Counted from the stretch's first letter, positions 47,412 through 56,857 are shown. The stretch: 64,000 nucleotides of DNA from Myxococcales bacterium (GCA_016716835.1 JADJUW010000001.1:1818001-1882000), one strand, 5' to 3'. The notes: generated by a model not told the origin, from the letters alone. Numbers and translations are program-made.

Positions 47412-47837
47412 GTGGGCGCACGTGTCTTCCTGCTCGCAGATAGCGACCCTCTGGGGCGCCGCGAGACGGCTGTGGTATCCACATCCCTCGGTGCCACCAA
47501 CACTGCCCTGCAATTTATGCTCGCGGAAGAAACGTGCGCCCACCTGCCGGTACGCGAACGCGCACTGCGCGATCAGAAGATCGCCGAGGCCAGGCAAAAA
47601 TGCAAATCGGTCGCCTGCGAAGTGTGCGGGTTCGACTTTGCGAAAATCTACGGCATCGACTACGCGGAGGTTCACCATCTAAAGCCGCTGGCCTCAACCG
47701 CAAGGCAGGTTCGGACGAAGCTGAGTGATCTCGCCATCCTCTGCGCCAACTGCCACCGCGTCGTGCATCTCGGCCGCAACAAGGTGCTATCGATTGCGGA
47801 GATCAAGAAGCGTATACAGTCTGCATCAATGGCTTGA
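47412..47837 (+). CDS. HNH endonuclease domain protein, probably N-terminally truncated
   Basis: 141 aa; an ATG at 47517 is an alternative start. The HNH domain fills about 65-130: CEVCGFDFAKIYGIDYAEVHH, then DLAILCANCHRVVH, i.e. the two CxxC zinc pairs, His-His and the final Asn/His of the McrA-like class. Residues before RERALRDQKIAEARQ look like non-homologous read-through. Such domains normally sit at the C-terminus of longer nucleases, so this may be a remnant. It lies 55 bp after sucD. Confidence 0.65.
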   Translation: MGARVFLLADSDPLGRRETAVVSTSLGATNTALQFMLAEETCAHLPVRERALRDQKIAEARQKCKSVACEVCGFDFAKIYGIDYAEVHHLKPLASTARQVRTKLSDLAILCANCHRVVHLGRNKVLSIAEIKKRIQSASMA

Positions 47838-47900
47838 CCGCGGCAAATTGGGGCCGACCTCCACAGGAGGCAACCATAACCTGAAAGCAGACATTCCGGA

Positions 47901-49514
47901 TTACGGCTCGATGCCGTGACGTGTGCAAAATGCAATTGCTGACCGCTTCTGGCGCAGTTTTTTGATTTGACGCAGATGGCGATGGAATGATTCGAGATCG
48001 GATTTCACGCAGGCGTCCATCGCGAGCACGGCATGGGCGCCGCTCATATCGCCGCTGCCCATCAGTTCGCGATTGGCCGCCTTGACCGCTGCGGGCAGGT
48101 CGCCAGCCTTGGCCAACGCCAGCGCGCTGCCGCCGGACGATGTGGAATCACCGGGCTCGGGCGACGCTTGAGGCGTCGCGTTGGGTGATGGCGGTGGCCC
48201 CGGCTGGGTCACTTTTGGCGGCCCTGCAACCGGTGGGGCGGCGGGCCTGGGCTGCGGCGTGGAGGCATCAAGCACGAGGGGCAACGTTGCATCGACGACA
48301 GGAGCTCCATCGACGGCCACCGCGATGGCCGCATCAGGTGCCGGCGCGCTGCTCGCATCAACCGATGGTTGCGCCGGAAGAACTAGCGCCGTCGAACCCG
48401 GCTCGCCTTTTTTGCTTAGCAGCAAAAATCCCCCCACCCCCGCCGCGAAAAACACGCCAAGCGCGAAGAGCAGAGGGCCGCGTCGCGAGGCGCGCGTGCG
48501 CACGGTGCTTGGCTCTGCTGCCAGCGTCGACACCGCAACTTCGCGGCGCACTGGTGGGACTGTCGCCCCGGCTGCCATCGTCATCGCCATGGAATCAACC
48601 GGCCCCAGCGATGCCGCGGGCGAGCCGCTAGCCGTCAGCACCGCAGCGCCGGCAAAGGCCTCGAGAAAGGCCGCCACGCTCGGCGTGCGCTGATTGCGAT
48701 CTTTCGTGAGCGCGCCTGCGATTGCCAGCTCAATTCGGCCGGCACAGCTTGGCACCAGCTCGGAGAGTGACGTCGGCTCGACAAATACTACTTTGTACAT
48801 CACCTCGGGAATCGACCGGCCTTCAAAGGCTGGCCGCCCCGCGAGCATTTCGTAGGCGATGGCGCCAAGCGCAAAGACGTCGGTGCGCTCGTCGACGAGG
48901 TCGTGCTCGCCGTTGGCTTGCTCAGGCGACATGTACTGCGGGGTGCCCAGCACGGCGGCGTCTTGCGTCTTAACGGTCTGCGAGCCGCGAATTTTGGAAA
49001 TGCCAAAATCGAGCACCTTGCACAGCACCTGCCCGGTCGCGTCGTCGGCCTCGGGGGCGACGAGGAAGATATTGTCGGGCTTGAGATCGCGATGGACGAT
49101 GTTGTGTTGATGCGCCGCACGCAGGGCCGACCCCACCTGCTTTAGAATGATGGTGGTCGTTGCGACGTCAAGCGGGCCTCGCGCCAGCAAATGCGCAAGG
49201 GTTTCGCCTTGCAAATATTCAAGCACGAGATACGGCGTGCCATCCGGCATTTCATTGACGTCATCGACCCGCACGATGTTGGGGTGCCCAATACGCGACG
49301 CGATTTCGGCCTCGCGGCGAAAGCGCGCCAAGGTCTCCGCGTTGACCGCCGTGGCATGCAAAAATTTGATCGCAACGTACTTGTTGGGCAACCGGATGTG
49401 GCTGGCGCGATACACCGCGCCCATGCCGCCTTGACCGAGCAACGCCTCGAGCTTGTAGGTGCCACCAATGGTGGCGCCGAGCGCCGTCGCTGAGGTGGTG
49501 ACCATGGCGTGCAT
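47901..49514 (-). CDS. Membrane-anchored Ser/Thr protein kinase
   Basis: About 537 aa; starts at ATG 49514 or 49505, or a TTG at 49523. Kinase domain (about 20-285) with GQGGMGAVYRA, AIKFL, HRDLKPDNIF, DFGISK and SPEQ, all catalytic residues intact. Then a Pro/Ala linker, a single membrane helix (LLFALGVFFAAGVGGFLLL), a Pro-rich extracytoplasmic stretch and a small C-terminal Cys/His segment. PknB-like layout. It is divergent from the next gene with only about 20 bp between start codons, so the two promoters overlap. Confidence 0.88.
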   Translation of the reverse strand: MHAMVTTSATALGATIGGTYKLEALLGQGGMGAVYRASHIRLPNKYVAIKFLHATAVNAETLARFRREAEIASRIGHPNIVRVDDVNEMPDGTPYLVLEYLQGETLAHLLARGPLDVATTTIILKQVGSALRAAHQHNIVHRDLKPDNIFLVAPEADDATGQVLCKVLDFGISKIRGSQTVKTQDAAVLGTPQYMSPEQANGEHDLVDERTDVFALGAIAYEMLAGRPAFEGRSIPEVMYKVVFVEPTSLSELVPSCAGRIELAIAGALTKDRNQRTPSVAAFLEAFAGAAVLTASGSPAASLGPVDSMAMTMAAGATVPPVRREVAVSTLAAEPSTVRTRASRRGPLLFALGVFFAAGVGGFLLLSKKGEPGSTALVLPAQPSVDASSAPAPDAAIAVAVDGAPVVDATLPLVLDASTPQPRPAAPPVAGPPKVTQPGPPPSPNATPQASPEPGDSTSSGGSALALAKAGDLPAAVKAANRELMGSGDMSGAHAVLAMDACVKSDLESFHRHLRQIKKLRQKRSAIAFCTRHGIEP

Positions 49515-49532
49515 GGTATACAATTAGGCACC

Positions 49533-50342
49533 ATGAAAAAACCTCCCCGTGCCTTTTGGCCCGTGCTGCTGTGTTTTTTGGCAGCCTCTTCTGCGGCACC
49601 ACAAGCCACCCTAGCCGATCCTGCGCCGACGCCCGTCGATGTCAGCAGCGTCAAGAAAAACTTTCGATGGCTGACGCACCCGATGCTGGGAATTATCGTC
49701 GTGCCCAACAACATCGACGATGACCTCATGTTTTACAGCCTCGACGGCACGACCTTTTATCAACAACGCATGTTCAATCGGCATGCATCTGGCGAGACCA
49801 GCTGGTCCATTGGATTTTGGTCGCCACGCGCGGCGATTGGGCTAGCCGATGGTGGTCGCATTACGCGCGAGAAAGAAAGCGGCAAGATTACGCTGCGCTG
49901 TGGCAAGGCGACCGAGGAATGGACGCTGATGGCCGCCGCAGACAGCGACAAGCTCTTGGCGTCGGCAAAGTTCGTGTCGCGTTTCTGGACGCGGCAAGCG
50001 CATTTTTTGGCGCGCGATGACAAGGGTGTCTATGTATACATCGACCGGCTGCGCGAGGAACATGGCGGCAAGGGCTATCGCATCTTCCGCGGCCCCAAGG
50101 GCGGGATGAAGGCGCTCAAGATGACCAATGTCGTCTCCGACTCCGAGGGCGAGATTTACTCCACCAAAGGCGGCGACTTGCGCCTAATCAGCGGCGCCAC
50201 CGAGGCCTCATGGATCGCGCGCAAGAAGGCCACCAAGCTCGTCATCGTGCCGGTGGAGGAAAATGCCGCCATGATTTACAGCGAGCTCGGCGTTTATCCT
50301 GGCAATCTCGGTACGCCGTGTGATGCGGTTGCCTCACGTTAG
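49533..50342 (+). CDS. Secreted hypothetical protein
   Basis: 269 aa from ATG 49533 (MKKPPRAFWPVLLCFLAASS signal, cleavage near ATLADP). The mature protein is basic with many Lys and beta-rich segments (PMLGIIVVPNNIDDDLMFYS, GDLRLISGATEASWIARK). No catalytic motif recognised and no cysteine pairs. Adjacent and divergent to the Ser/Thr kinase. Function unknown. Confidence 0.6.
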   Translation: MKKPPRAFWPVLLCFLAASSAAPQATLADPAPTPVDVSSVKKNFRWLTHPMLGIIVVPNNIDDDLMFYSLDGTTFYQQRMFNRHASGETSWSIGFWSPRAAIGLADGGRITREKESGKITLRCGKATEEWTLMAAADSDKLLASAKFVSRFWTRQAHFLARDDKGVYVYIDRLREEHGGKGYRIFRGPKGGMKALKMTNVVSDSEGEIYSTKGGDLRLISGATEASWIARKKATKLVIVPVEENAAMIYSELGVYPGNLGTPCDAVASR

Positions 50343-50368
50343 CGCGTCTCCCTCAAATGACTGATGCT

Positions 50369-50395
50369 CATACGCTAGCTCCCTGCAGGCGTATG
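50369..50395. terminator. Candidate bidirectional terminator hairpin
   Basis: CATACGC (50369-50375) and GCGTATG (50389-50395), perfect 7-bp arms, 13-base loop, between convergent genes. No T-run, so the call is weak. Confidence 0.3.
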
Positions 50396-50410
50396 CACCG
50401 CTCGGAGCCT

Positions 50411-50749
50411 TCAATCGGCAACGGGCCGCGACCATTGGCTATACCAACGAGTGACGGTTTTGCCTTTGGCCGGAGCGACCGCTGGGGCAATTTCGCGCGA
50501 GGTCGGAGCGCCAACGGGCCGCGACCATTGGCTATACCAACGAGTAACGGTTTTGCCTTTGGCCGACGCGCCCGGTGCTTTTGGCTTCTTCACGGAGCCA
50601 CGCCGGACCACTGATTGCGTCTTCGGGGATTTATCGGGCTGAATCTGAGGCGCCCCGGTGGCGGCGCGTTTGCCTGACCCGGCGTGCGCAATTAGACAGG
50701 TGGTCGCGACAAGAGCGTGGACGAGCCATTTTGATGCAAATGTAGACAT
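50411..50749 (-). CDS. Small exported protein with a twice-repeated Trp/Tyr-rich motif
   Basis: 112 aa from ATG 50749; the frame extends to 50857 but the signal peptide begins here (MSTFASKWLVHALVATTCLI). The mature part is basic, then two identical 17-residue units AKGKTVTRWYSQWSRPV separated by GAPTSREIAPAVAP, ending two residues after the second. The units come from a 54-bp direct repeat with one base change. No family recognised. Aromatic and Arg residues in a short repeat suggest a wall- or carbohydrate-binding element; inference only. Confidence 0.55.
   Translation of the reverse strand: MSTFASKWLVHALVATTCLIAHAGSGKRAATGAPQIQPDKSPKTQSVVRRGSVKKPKAPGASAKGKTVTRWYSQWSRPVGAPTSREIAPAVAPAKGKTVTRWYSQWSRPVAD
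50419..50472. repeat. 54-bp direct repeat copy 1 (coding, WYSQWSRPV)
   Basis: Matches 50512-50565 at an offset of 93 bp (31 codons) with one silent difference. It encodes the C-terminal repeat unit. Confidence 0.85.
50512..50565. repeat. 54-bp direct repeat copy 2 (coding, WYSQWSRPV)
   Basis: Partner of 50419-50472; encodes the first repeat unit of the protein. Confidence 0.85.
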
Positions 50750-50967
50750 GAAGGGATCATTATTCAAAATTGATGCCAGCAGCGTGCCTGCTGCAACGGG
50801 CCTAAAAGGCGCACTTGACTCCGTGGCGATTCGCCAGCTGGGGCCATTAAGCCTCACGTGCGATGCGATGCTTGGCTAATGAGGATGCTACGATGGCGAA
50901 CGAAGCGATTTTTGCTGTTGCGCTTGGCTTCCGAAAGAGCTCCGCAGCGCAGGCCATTTGGGGCAGG

Positions 50968-51915
50968 CTAAACCAAAAAGCCCTTGGCGATGCCCATGAG
51001 CTCGACGTTGGCGGCGACGGATTTGCCGAAGGCGTCTTTTTCGCCGGCGGACAATTCGAATTCATAGATCGCCTCGGCGCCCTTGGCCGAGAGCTTCACT
51101 GGTACGCCGACGAACGCGTCGCTGACGCCAAATTCGCCCTTGAGCTCGACCGAGCATGGCAGCACGCGGCCTTGGTTGCGCACGATGGCTTCCACCATGA
51201 GGCAGGTGCCGGCGCCAGGCGCAAGCCACGCCGAGGTGCCGATGAGCGCGGTGAGGGTCGCCCCGCCCTTCTTGGTGTTCTCGACCACTTCGTTTAGTTT
51301 TTCGGCCGACAAGAATTTGCCGACCGGCACGTTGCCGATCATCGCGGTGGAGATGATGGGCACCATGTCTTTGTCGGTGTGAGCGCCAAGCACGATGGCC
51401 TGCACGTCTTCGACGCTGACGCCGGCGGCCATGGCGAGATAGGTGCGAAAGCGGGCGCTGTCGAGCACGCCGGCCGAGCCGATCACGCGCTCGCGTGGAA
51501 AGCCGGTCACTTGCTTGGCGACGTAGACCATGGCGTCGAGCGGATTTGACACGACGATCAAAATCGCGTTGGGCGCGTGGGTTTTAATGTTCTTGCAGAT
51601 GTCGCGCACGATGCCGGCGTTGATGCCAATTAGCTCTTCGCGCGATTGGCCGGGCTTGCGCGGCACGCCGGCGGTCATCACGACGACGTCGGCGTCTTTC
51701 ATGGCTTCGGGCTTGTCGGTGGCGACAAAGCCGGCGCTGTTAAAGCCTTCCCACGCGCCACATTGGGTGAGATCGAGCGCGCGGCCTTCGGCGGCGGTCG
51801 CCTTAAGGTCGATGAGCACCAGCTCGCCGAGCTCTTTTTGCACGGCCCATTGGGCGACGGCCGCGCCGACGTTGCCGCCGGCACCAATGATTGCGATTTT
51901 TGGGCGTTTGATCAT
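50968..51915 (-). CDS. mdh: Malate dehydrogenase
   Basis: 315 aa. NAD-binding IAIIGAGGNVGAAVA, Asp36 in LVLIDLKA, TAGVPRKPGQSR, IVVSNPLDAMVY and GVLDSARFRTYLA with catalytic Asp152/Arg155. The catalytic His179 is in LGAHTDKDMVPI, where the usual GGHGDTMVP loop has one extra residue. Oxidises malate to oxaloacetate. Stands apart from sucCD in this window, although both belong to the TCA cycle. Confidence 0.92.
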   Translation of the reverse strand: MIKRPKIAIIGAGGNVGAAVAQWAVQKELGELVLIDLKATAAEGRALDLTQCGAWEGFNSAGFVATDKPEAMKDADVVVMTAGVPRKPGQSREELIGINAGIVRDICKNIKTHAPNAILIVVSNPLDAMVYVAKQVTGFPRERVIGSAGVLDSARFRTYLAMAAGVSVEDVQAIVLGAHTDKDMVPIISTAMIGNVPVGKFLSAEKLNEVVENTKKGGATLTALIGTSAWLAPGAGTCLMVEAIVRNQGRVLPCSVELKGEFGVSDAFVGVPVKLSAKGAEAIYEFELSAGEKDAFGKSVAANVELMGIAKGFLV

Positions 51916-52043
51916 GTGTAATTTCCTTTATTGACGAGAATGGCACCAAGGCGCCGAGCTACCACTCAATAGCGCCGGCCCCGCGCCGACGCCACAGGGG
52001 CGCACCCATTTTTGTACCGTCCAAAGCCAATCTCGGGCCCGGC

Positions 52044-52559
52044 TCACGGCGCGGAGGCGGCGCCGGCGTGCGACGCGGCGGCGCGCTGCATGCGCAAGGT
52101 CGCCGCATTGCGTCCTCGCGCCTGCCGTGGCCGCTGAGCACGGCACGGCGAAACGCGCAGATGCTTGGCGCCCACGCTGGCGAGCAAGGCACGGCGATAT
52201 GCTCGGCATTCTTGCCGCGTCTGCCGCGCCTCATACACGGCAGCCGCAGTCCCTACACCACGCGCGGGCGGCATCGCCACTACCCACGCGCGCGGCTGCG
52301 ACGCGCACGCGGCAATCTCGAGCCGCTCGTGTGGCGTGACCTGATCGCGATACGCGAGGCAATCGCCGTAGGCCGTAAAACACTGGGACTCAAACGACCC
52401 GCCATCCGTGGTGCCAACGCCGGCACACCACCACAACGTCGCGGCGACCGCGTGCGTAACGTCCGCTTGGTCGGCCCTGACATCGCGCGCCAAGCCAGCA
52501 ACGACGAAGAGAACGCCAAGCCAGCGCGTATGCGATCGCAGCAACACGGTGCCCATCAT
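52044..52559 (-). CDS. Exported Cys-rich hypothetical protein
   Basis: 171 aa. Signal peptide (LGVLFVVAGLARDVRA), then a mature part with several cysteines (WWCAGVGTTDGGSFESQC, YGDCLAY) and a basic, low-complexity tail (RAQRPRQARGRNAATL) that may be an out-of-frame-like extension. No family recognised. Followed on the same strand by a lipoprotein gene 10 bp upstream of it. Confidence 0.5.
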   Translation of the reverse strand: MMGTVLLRSHTRWLGVLFVVAGLARDVRADQADVTHAVAATLWWCAGVGTTDGGSFESQCFTAYGDCLAYRDQVTPHERLEIAACASQPRAWVVAMPPARGVGTAAAVYEARQTRQECRAYRRALLASVGAKHLRVSPCRAQRPRQARGRNAATLRMQRAAASHAGAASAP

Positions 52560-52568
52560 CGCGGCCTG

Positions 52569-53129
52569 TTAGCGAACGGCGGCATGTGGGCCGAGCTCCG
52601 AGGCGAGCGCCCGCGCGGCGTCGACGTACGACTCGCTTAGGTGCGCGGCGTAGATCCGCACGCTGCACGTGCTGTCGTCGTCCCAAAATTGCAGATCGCC
52701 GGGCCCAAAGGCATAGGCCAATTTTCCAAGTGATGGCACCGCAATGCCAAGTGAACGGTATTGCTGCCTGGCCGCCGCGAGCGCCCCGTCATCGGTAATC
52801 TTGGCACCACACAGCAATTCGATGCGCGCGGTGGTGGACGAGGGAACCTTGCTCGGCGTCGCGTATTGGATGTCGCAGGCAACGACGTCGGGCGTAATTT
52901 TCGTCGCCTTGGTGGTTCGCGCCATCCCAGGAAAATATGTATCGCCAAATTGGCTGGAAACCAGGCGGGCACAAATTGCTGGATCGACCACGATTAGCCC
53001 CGGCGCGACCTTACTCGAGGTACGCGGGCCGCGGCCCTCGCAGCCCCCCAACAGCCCGACCACCAAGCCCACGCAAGCAACCGCGGCGAACACCGTGGCA
53101 AACTGCAGAATGTTGGGTCGCATAGCCAT
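52569..53129 (-). CDS. Hypothetical lipoprotein
   Basis: 186 aa (two close ATGs). Lipobox LVVGLLGGCEG (Cys30). A compact mature domain with Cys at CARLVSSQFGD, VVACDIQ, LLCGAK and STCSVRIYAA: four conserved-looking cysteines could make two disulphides. Ends with a helical segment (YVDAARALASEL). Tandem with the upstream-reading gene at 52044; likely one operon. Confidence 0.62.
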   Translation of the reverse strand: MAMRPNILQFATVFAAVACVGLVVGLLGGCEGRGPRTSSKVAPGLIVVDPAICARLVSSQFGDTYFPGMARTTKATKITPDVVACDIQYATPSKVPSSTTARIELLCGAKITDDGALAAARQQYRSLGIAVPSLGKLAYAFGPGDLQFWDDDSTCSVRIYAAHLSESYVDAARALASELGPHAAVR

Positions 53130-53235
53130 GCCTCCTCCTCGTTGCCTTAAACCTACCGCATTGCCGACGCGGTTTCCAGCAAGGCGCGAGGTCGGGTGCG
53201 CAACAATCTCGCAACATTACGAGGCGTGGCTGGGC

Positions 53236-53412
53236 TTAGCGACGGCCCTTATAGCCCATCATGCCTTGAATCACTGATTCACTCGCCTCGGCTATCTCGG
53301 CTTGTTCGCGCGCGCGATCGATGCATTCCTCGCACAGCTTTTTTGCTTTCCCATCGACCTTGATCGTCTTGAGCGCGGCGACCTCGTCGCCGCAGGCTTT
53401 GCATATTGGCAT
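53236..53412 (-). CDS. Small zinc-ribbon-like protein (58 aa)
   Basis: Start ATG at 53412, stop at 53236. Two CxxC pairs (PICKACGDEV and LCEEC) give a typical small zinc ribbon, followed by a charged helix (DRAREQAEIAEAS) and MMGYKGRR at the end. Possible cytoplasmic nucleic-acid- or protein-binding factor. Independent unit between two lipoprotein genes. Confidence 0.65.
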   Translation of the reverse strand: MPICKACGDEVAALKTIKVDGKAKKLCEECIDRAREQAEIAEASESVIQGMMGYKGRR

Positions 53413-53457
53413 GGCCCAAGCGTGCCAGATTGCGCCCTAGCGCGCAAACCTTGTCAT

Positions 53458-54681
53458 CTAGTGATGCCGAACGACGCGGACCACGCGCGCACCGCTGGCG
53501 CCACTGGTATAGGCAACCACGGCGTCACCACAGGCGTCTACGGCGAGCGAGGCCTCGACGACGCCGCTGCCTTGCGCGCCACCAAGCACCTCCACCGACG
53601 CAGCGGCGACATCGGCGACATAGACTGCGCGGGTCGGATCATTGCCCTCGACCCACGCGACGATGACGCGGCCACCGGTCGCGACGAGGCCCTTGATATT
53701 GGCATGGCCCGCCGCTTCATTAATGCTTACGACTTCCTGAAATGCGCTGCCGTTGTAACGCTCAACCACGACAATGGCAGAACCACTCTCCACATCCGAC
53801 TTGCTGTATGCAACATAGATGGTGCCGTCATCCGCGAGCGCCACCCGCGGATCAAAGGCGCCGCTGCCGATGATGCCCGTGCCCAGCGTCTGCCAGGTGG
53901 CATCATTTTGATCGCGGTAGCGAATATAGCTTTGGCTGCTTTCGGCAAACACGAGATAGATGCGGCCATCGCCGTCGATCGCGGCATGTGGCGAAATCGC
54001 CGACGCGCCTGGCCCCGCGATTTGCCCGAGCGGCGGGTCGAGCGAACTCCACGCGCTGCCCTCCCACCGCTTGCCATTAATGCGGCTCTTGCCAATGGTT
54101 TCGCTGTCGAAATACTGCGACCACAAGACGTTCACTTGCTCGCCGAAGACTACGAGCGGCGCCCCCGCGACCGAGGCGCTGGCAGTGCTGAGTTCAGCGC
54201 CAATTGGCGTCCACGTTTCGCCTTCTAGGCGAAACACATACACACCCGTGCCATCGACGCCGCCAAATTCCACCGCGGAGAGGACGAGATCGCCTGCGGC
54301 AGTTCGCGCAAGATAGCCGGCATAGGCCGGGGTGTTGCCCGCATTGACATTGACGACGTTGCCGAGCGTGGACCATTGGCCGCCGGCATAGGAGCGCACG
54401 ACGGCGTTATCGCCTTCGGTCGCGACAAACGAAACATCGCCACCTGGATGAGCCAGGAGCATCGCACGCACGACATCGGTTTCGGGGTCGGCGTCGGCAA
54501 CAAAGCCTGGTTCAAGCAGTTGCCATCCCGCGGGGCGAGTTGCGCAATCCGCCGGCAGCGGCGCATCATTTACCGCATCGGTCGCGGCATCTTCGCCGCC
54601 TGCGGAGCTTTGCGCCGTCGCGCAGCCGAGTGACGTCAGCGAGGCCGCGACGACGTAGGCAACAACGAGCTGGCTCGACAT
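53458..54681 (-). CDS. Large lipoprotein, probable beta-propeller
   Basis: 407 aa. Lipobox LTSLGCATAQS (Cys20). Repeating segments of about 45-50 residues with DGDGRIYLVFAESSQSYIRY, DDGTIYVAYSKSD, AVVRSYAGGQWSTLG and TGGRVIVAWVEGND, like the blades of a BNR/sialidase-type propeller. No Asp-box or catalytic set seen, so binding rather than hydrolysis is expected. Confidence 0.68.
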   Translation of the reverse strand: MSSQLVVAYVVAASLTSLGCATAQSSAGGEDAATDAVNDAPLPADCATRPAGWQLLEPGFVADADPETDVVRAMLLAHPGGDVSFVATEGDNAVVRSYAGGQWSTLGNVVNVNAGNTPAYAGYLARTAAGDLVLSAVEFGGVDGTGVYVFRLEGETWTPIGAELSTASASVAGAPLVVFGEQVNVLWSQYFDSETIGKSRINGKRWEGSAWSSLDPPLGQIAGPGASAISPHAAIDGDGRIYLVFAESSQSYIRYRDQNDATWQTLGTGIIGSGAFDPRVALADDGTIYVAYSKSDVESGSAIVVVERYNGSAFQEVVSINEAAGHANIKGLVATGGRVIVAWVEGNDPTRAVYVADVAAASVEVLGGAQGSGVVEASLAVDACGDAVVAYTSGASGARVVRVVRHH

Positions 54682-54738
54682 CAGGCCAACCGTATCACGT
54701 TTGCGTTAAGGCTTGGCCGCCGCGGGAGCGCTCAGCTC

Positions 54739-56787
54739 CTATTGCAGATGCCGCTTAAAAAACGCGAGGGTATGGGCCAACGAGATAACCTGGTTGTCTT
54801 TCTTGCCCGCGCCGTGACCTTCGTCAGCGAACAAGATGAGCGCCACCTCGGCGCCGGGCTGGCCTGCCGCGCGCACCGCATCGTAGAACTGCAACGCTTC
54901 GCCGACCGGCACACGTGGGTCGTTGACGCCTTGCAGCAGCAGCAAGGGCGCTCGCAGCTTGGTCGCATGGGTGATCGGCGACAGCTCGCGCAACGCCACC
55001 TCATCCTTGACGGGATCGCCGTACTCGGAGATGCGCAGCGCGCGGCGATACGGCGCGGTGTTCTTGAGAAACGTCTGCCAATTCGAGATGCCGACGCTCG
55101 CAACGCCGGCATCGTAGCTGCCGGCAAAATAGGTCATCGCGAACATGGTGGAAAACCCGCCATAGCTCGAGCCATAAACGCCGAGCTTGGGCGCCACGCC
55201 GCCCTGCCGCCAGGCCGTGCGGAGATAGCGCGCGCAATCCTCGATGTCGGTCACGACCGCGAGCCGCCTTGCGCCGTTGTCGGCGTCAAGCCAGGCCTTG
55301 CCATAGCCAGTGCTGCCACGCACGTTGGGCTGGACCAAGATAAACCCGGCGCGGGCGAACACTTGCGCGAACGCAGAAAATCCGGCACGCGTTTGAGATT
55401 CGGGGCCGCCATGAAAATGCACCACCACCGGACATGGCGTGCCGTCGCCTTTCGCGCACGTAGCCGGGCGATAAACAAACATCGGAATAGGCGTGCCGTC
55501 GCGTGCGGGGTAGCTTTCGAGCGTTGGCGCGACCAAGGCGTCGGCATTTACTTCGGGCAGGCTCGGCGTGCGCCACGCTACGGATTTTCCGGTGCGCCAA
55601 TCGTGGATGACCGTCGCCGCCGGGCTGCGTGCGCCATCGTAGCTAAATGCCGAAAAACGACCGTTACGCGTGGTGCCGCCACCCCAGGCGTTTTCGTGGG
55701 CAGGCAGCGCAGGCACGCGCATAGGCCGCAGCGTCGCCGCATCGAGCATGGCGAGCCGACTAAAGCCTGCTTCGTTGGTGACGTAGTAAACTCGCTTGCG
55801 CAGGTGATCGATCGAGAAGCTCGAGACGTCGAAGCGCACATCAGGCGAGAGGCGGCGACGGGGCTGCCCGGCGTGGTACGCCCAAAGTCGCGTGAATTCA
55901 GACTCGTGATCGGTGAGCACGAGATACTGCCCTGCCGCCGCGCCGAACCTCACCGTCCACTCCGACGTCGCATCCTGCCCAAGCACGGGCAGCATTGATT
56001 TGTCGCGCAGATTAAGCCGCCAGATCTCATTGTGCGTATTGCCGATGGTTTTTTCAAGCAGCACCTCGTCGCCGCGATAGTCTTGCACCGCCCACAAGCC
56101 TGGCTCAGTGAGCACGGCGTCGGTGGCGCCGGTTTGTCGATCGAAGCGATGGAGCGCAAAGGCATCTCGGCGCGCCTCATTGGTGCGATAGTAAATATAG
56201 CGCCCGTCATCGCTAACAAAATCGAGAAAGGCCTGTACGCCGGGCTTATGAAACAACTTGGTCATCGGCCCACCTGTTGGCGCGAGCAGATAAAGCCCCG
56301 GATTTTCTTGGCCATCAAAATCGCGAGCGACGACCAGAAACGAGCCATCGGGGCTAAGCGCCCTAATGGTTGTCGCGCCACGACCACCCGTGAGCTGGAT
56401 CGGATAGGCCAGAGGTCCGTCCTGCCGCCATACCTGCGAGACGCCCGTGATTCGCCAATTAAAGAACATGCGCTTGCCGTCTTCGGTCACCACGCCGCCC
56501 TCGGCGCTGGCAACGTCTAGCATGGCGCTGATGGGTTCAGCCACGGCGGGGTCAACTGGCGGCGGCGCGAACTCAGCGACACGCGCGGCAAGCACGCTGT
56601 CGGCACCAAGGCCCTCGTACGTCGCGGGAGCTGCAACTGCCTCGGGCGCGGGGGTCGCGGCAGCCGTAGCGCTGGTGGCCGAAGTGGCTGGCGCCGGCGC
56701 GGCGTTGGGCTGGGTACGCGCGCACGCCGCGCCTCCTGCCACGATCAACCCCACGGCAACAGCCAAAGCACCACAAGTTTTCTGCAT
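54739..56787 (-). CDS. Prolyl oligopeptidase-family (S9) serine peptidase, lipoprotein
   Basis: 682 aa from ATG 56787; the frame extends further up to 57054 but that part is an unlikely leader. Signal/lipobox LIVAGGAAC near residue 22. The N-terminal part (about 60-440) is a propeller of beta repeats (DGSFLVVARDFDGQENPGLY). The C-terminal alpha/beta-hydrolase has Ser in YGSSYGGFSTMF, Asp in LLQGVNDPRVPVGEAL and His in FADEGHGAGKK, the intact S9 triad. Dipeptidyl/acylaminoacyl-peptidase type. Divergent from the lipoprotein at 56858. Confidence 0.9.
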   Translation of the reverse strand: MQKTCGALAVAVGLIVAGGAACARTQPNAAPAPATSATSATAAATPAPEAVAAPATYEGLGADSVLAARVAEFAPPPVDPAVAEPISAMLDVASAEGGVVTEDGKRMFFNWRITGVSQVWRQDGPLAYPIQLTGGRGATTIRALSPDGSFLVVARDFDGQENPGLYLLAPTGGPMTKLFHKPGVQAFLDFVSDDGRYIYYRTNEARRDAFALHRFDRQTGATDAVLTEPGLWAVQDYRGDEVLLEKTIGNTHNEIWRLNLRDKSMLPVLGQDATSEWTVRFGAAAGQYLVLTDHESEFTRLWAYHAGQPRRRLSPDVRFDVSSFSIDHLRKRVYYVTNEAGFSRLAMLDAATLRPMRVPALPAHENAWGGGTTRNGRFSAFSYDGARSPAATVIHDWRTGKSVAWRTPSLPEVNADALVAPTLESYPARDGTPIPMFVYRPATCAKGDGTPCPVVVHFHGGPESQTRAGFSAFAQVFARAGFILVQPNVRGSTGYGKAWLDADNGARRLAVVTDIEDCARYLRTAWRQGGVAPKLGVYGSSYGGFSTMFAMTYFAGSYDAGVASVGISNWQTFLKNTAPYRRALRISEYGDPVKDEVALRELSPITHATKLRAPLLLLQGVNDPRVPVGEALQFYDAVRAAGQPGAEVALILFADEGHGAGKKDNQVISLAHTLAFFKRHLQ

Positions 56788-56857
56788 GCGACCTTGATAG
56801 CGCAAGCCGCGCGCAAGATCACGTTGCACGCCGCTCGACGTGGTGTAGCCTCGGCGG

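Noticed and set aside
50419..50565. CRISPR-like repeats
   Set aside because: Only two copies, spaced by 39 bp, lying in frame within a protein; no further units or cas genes.
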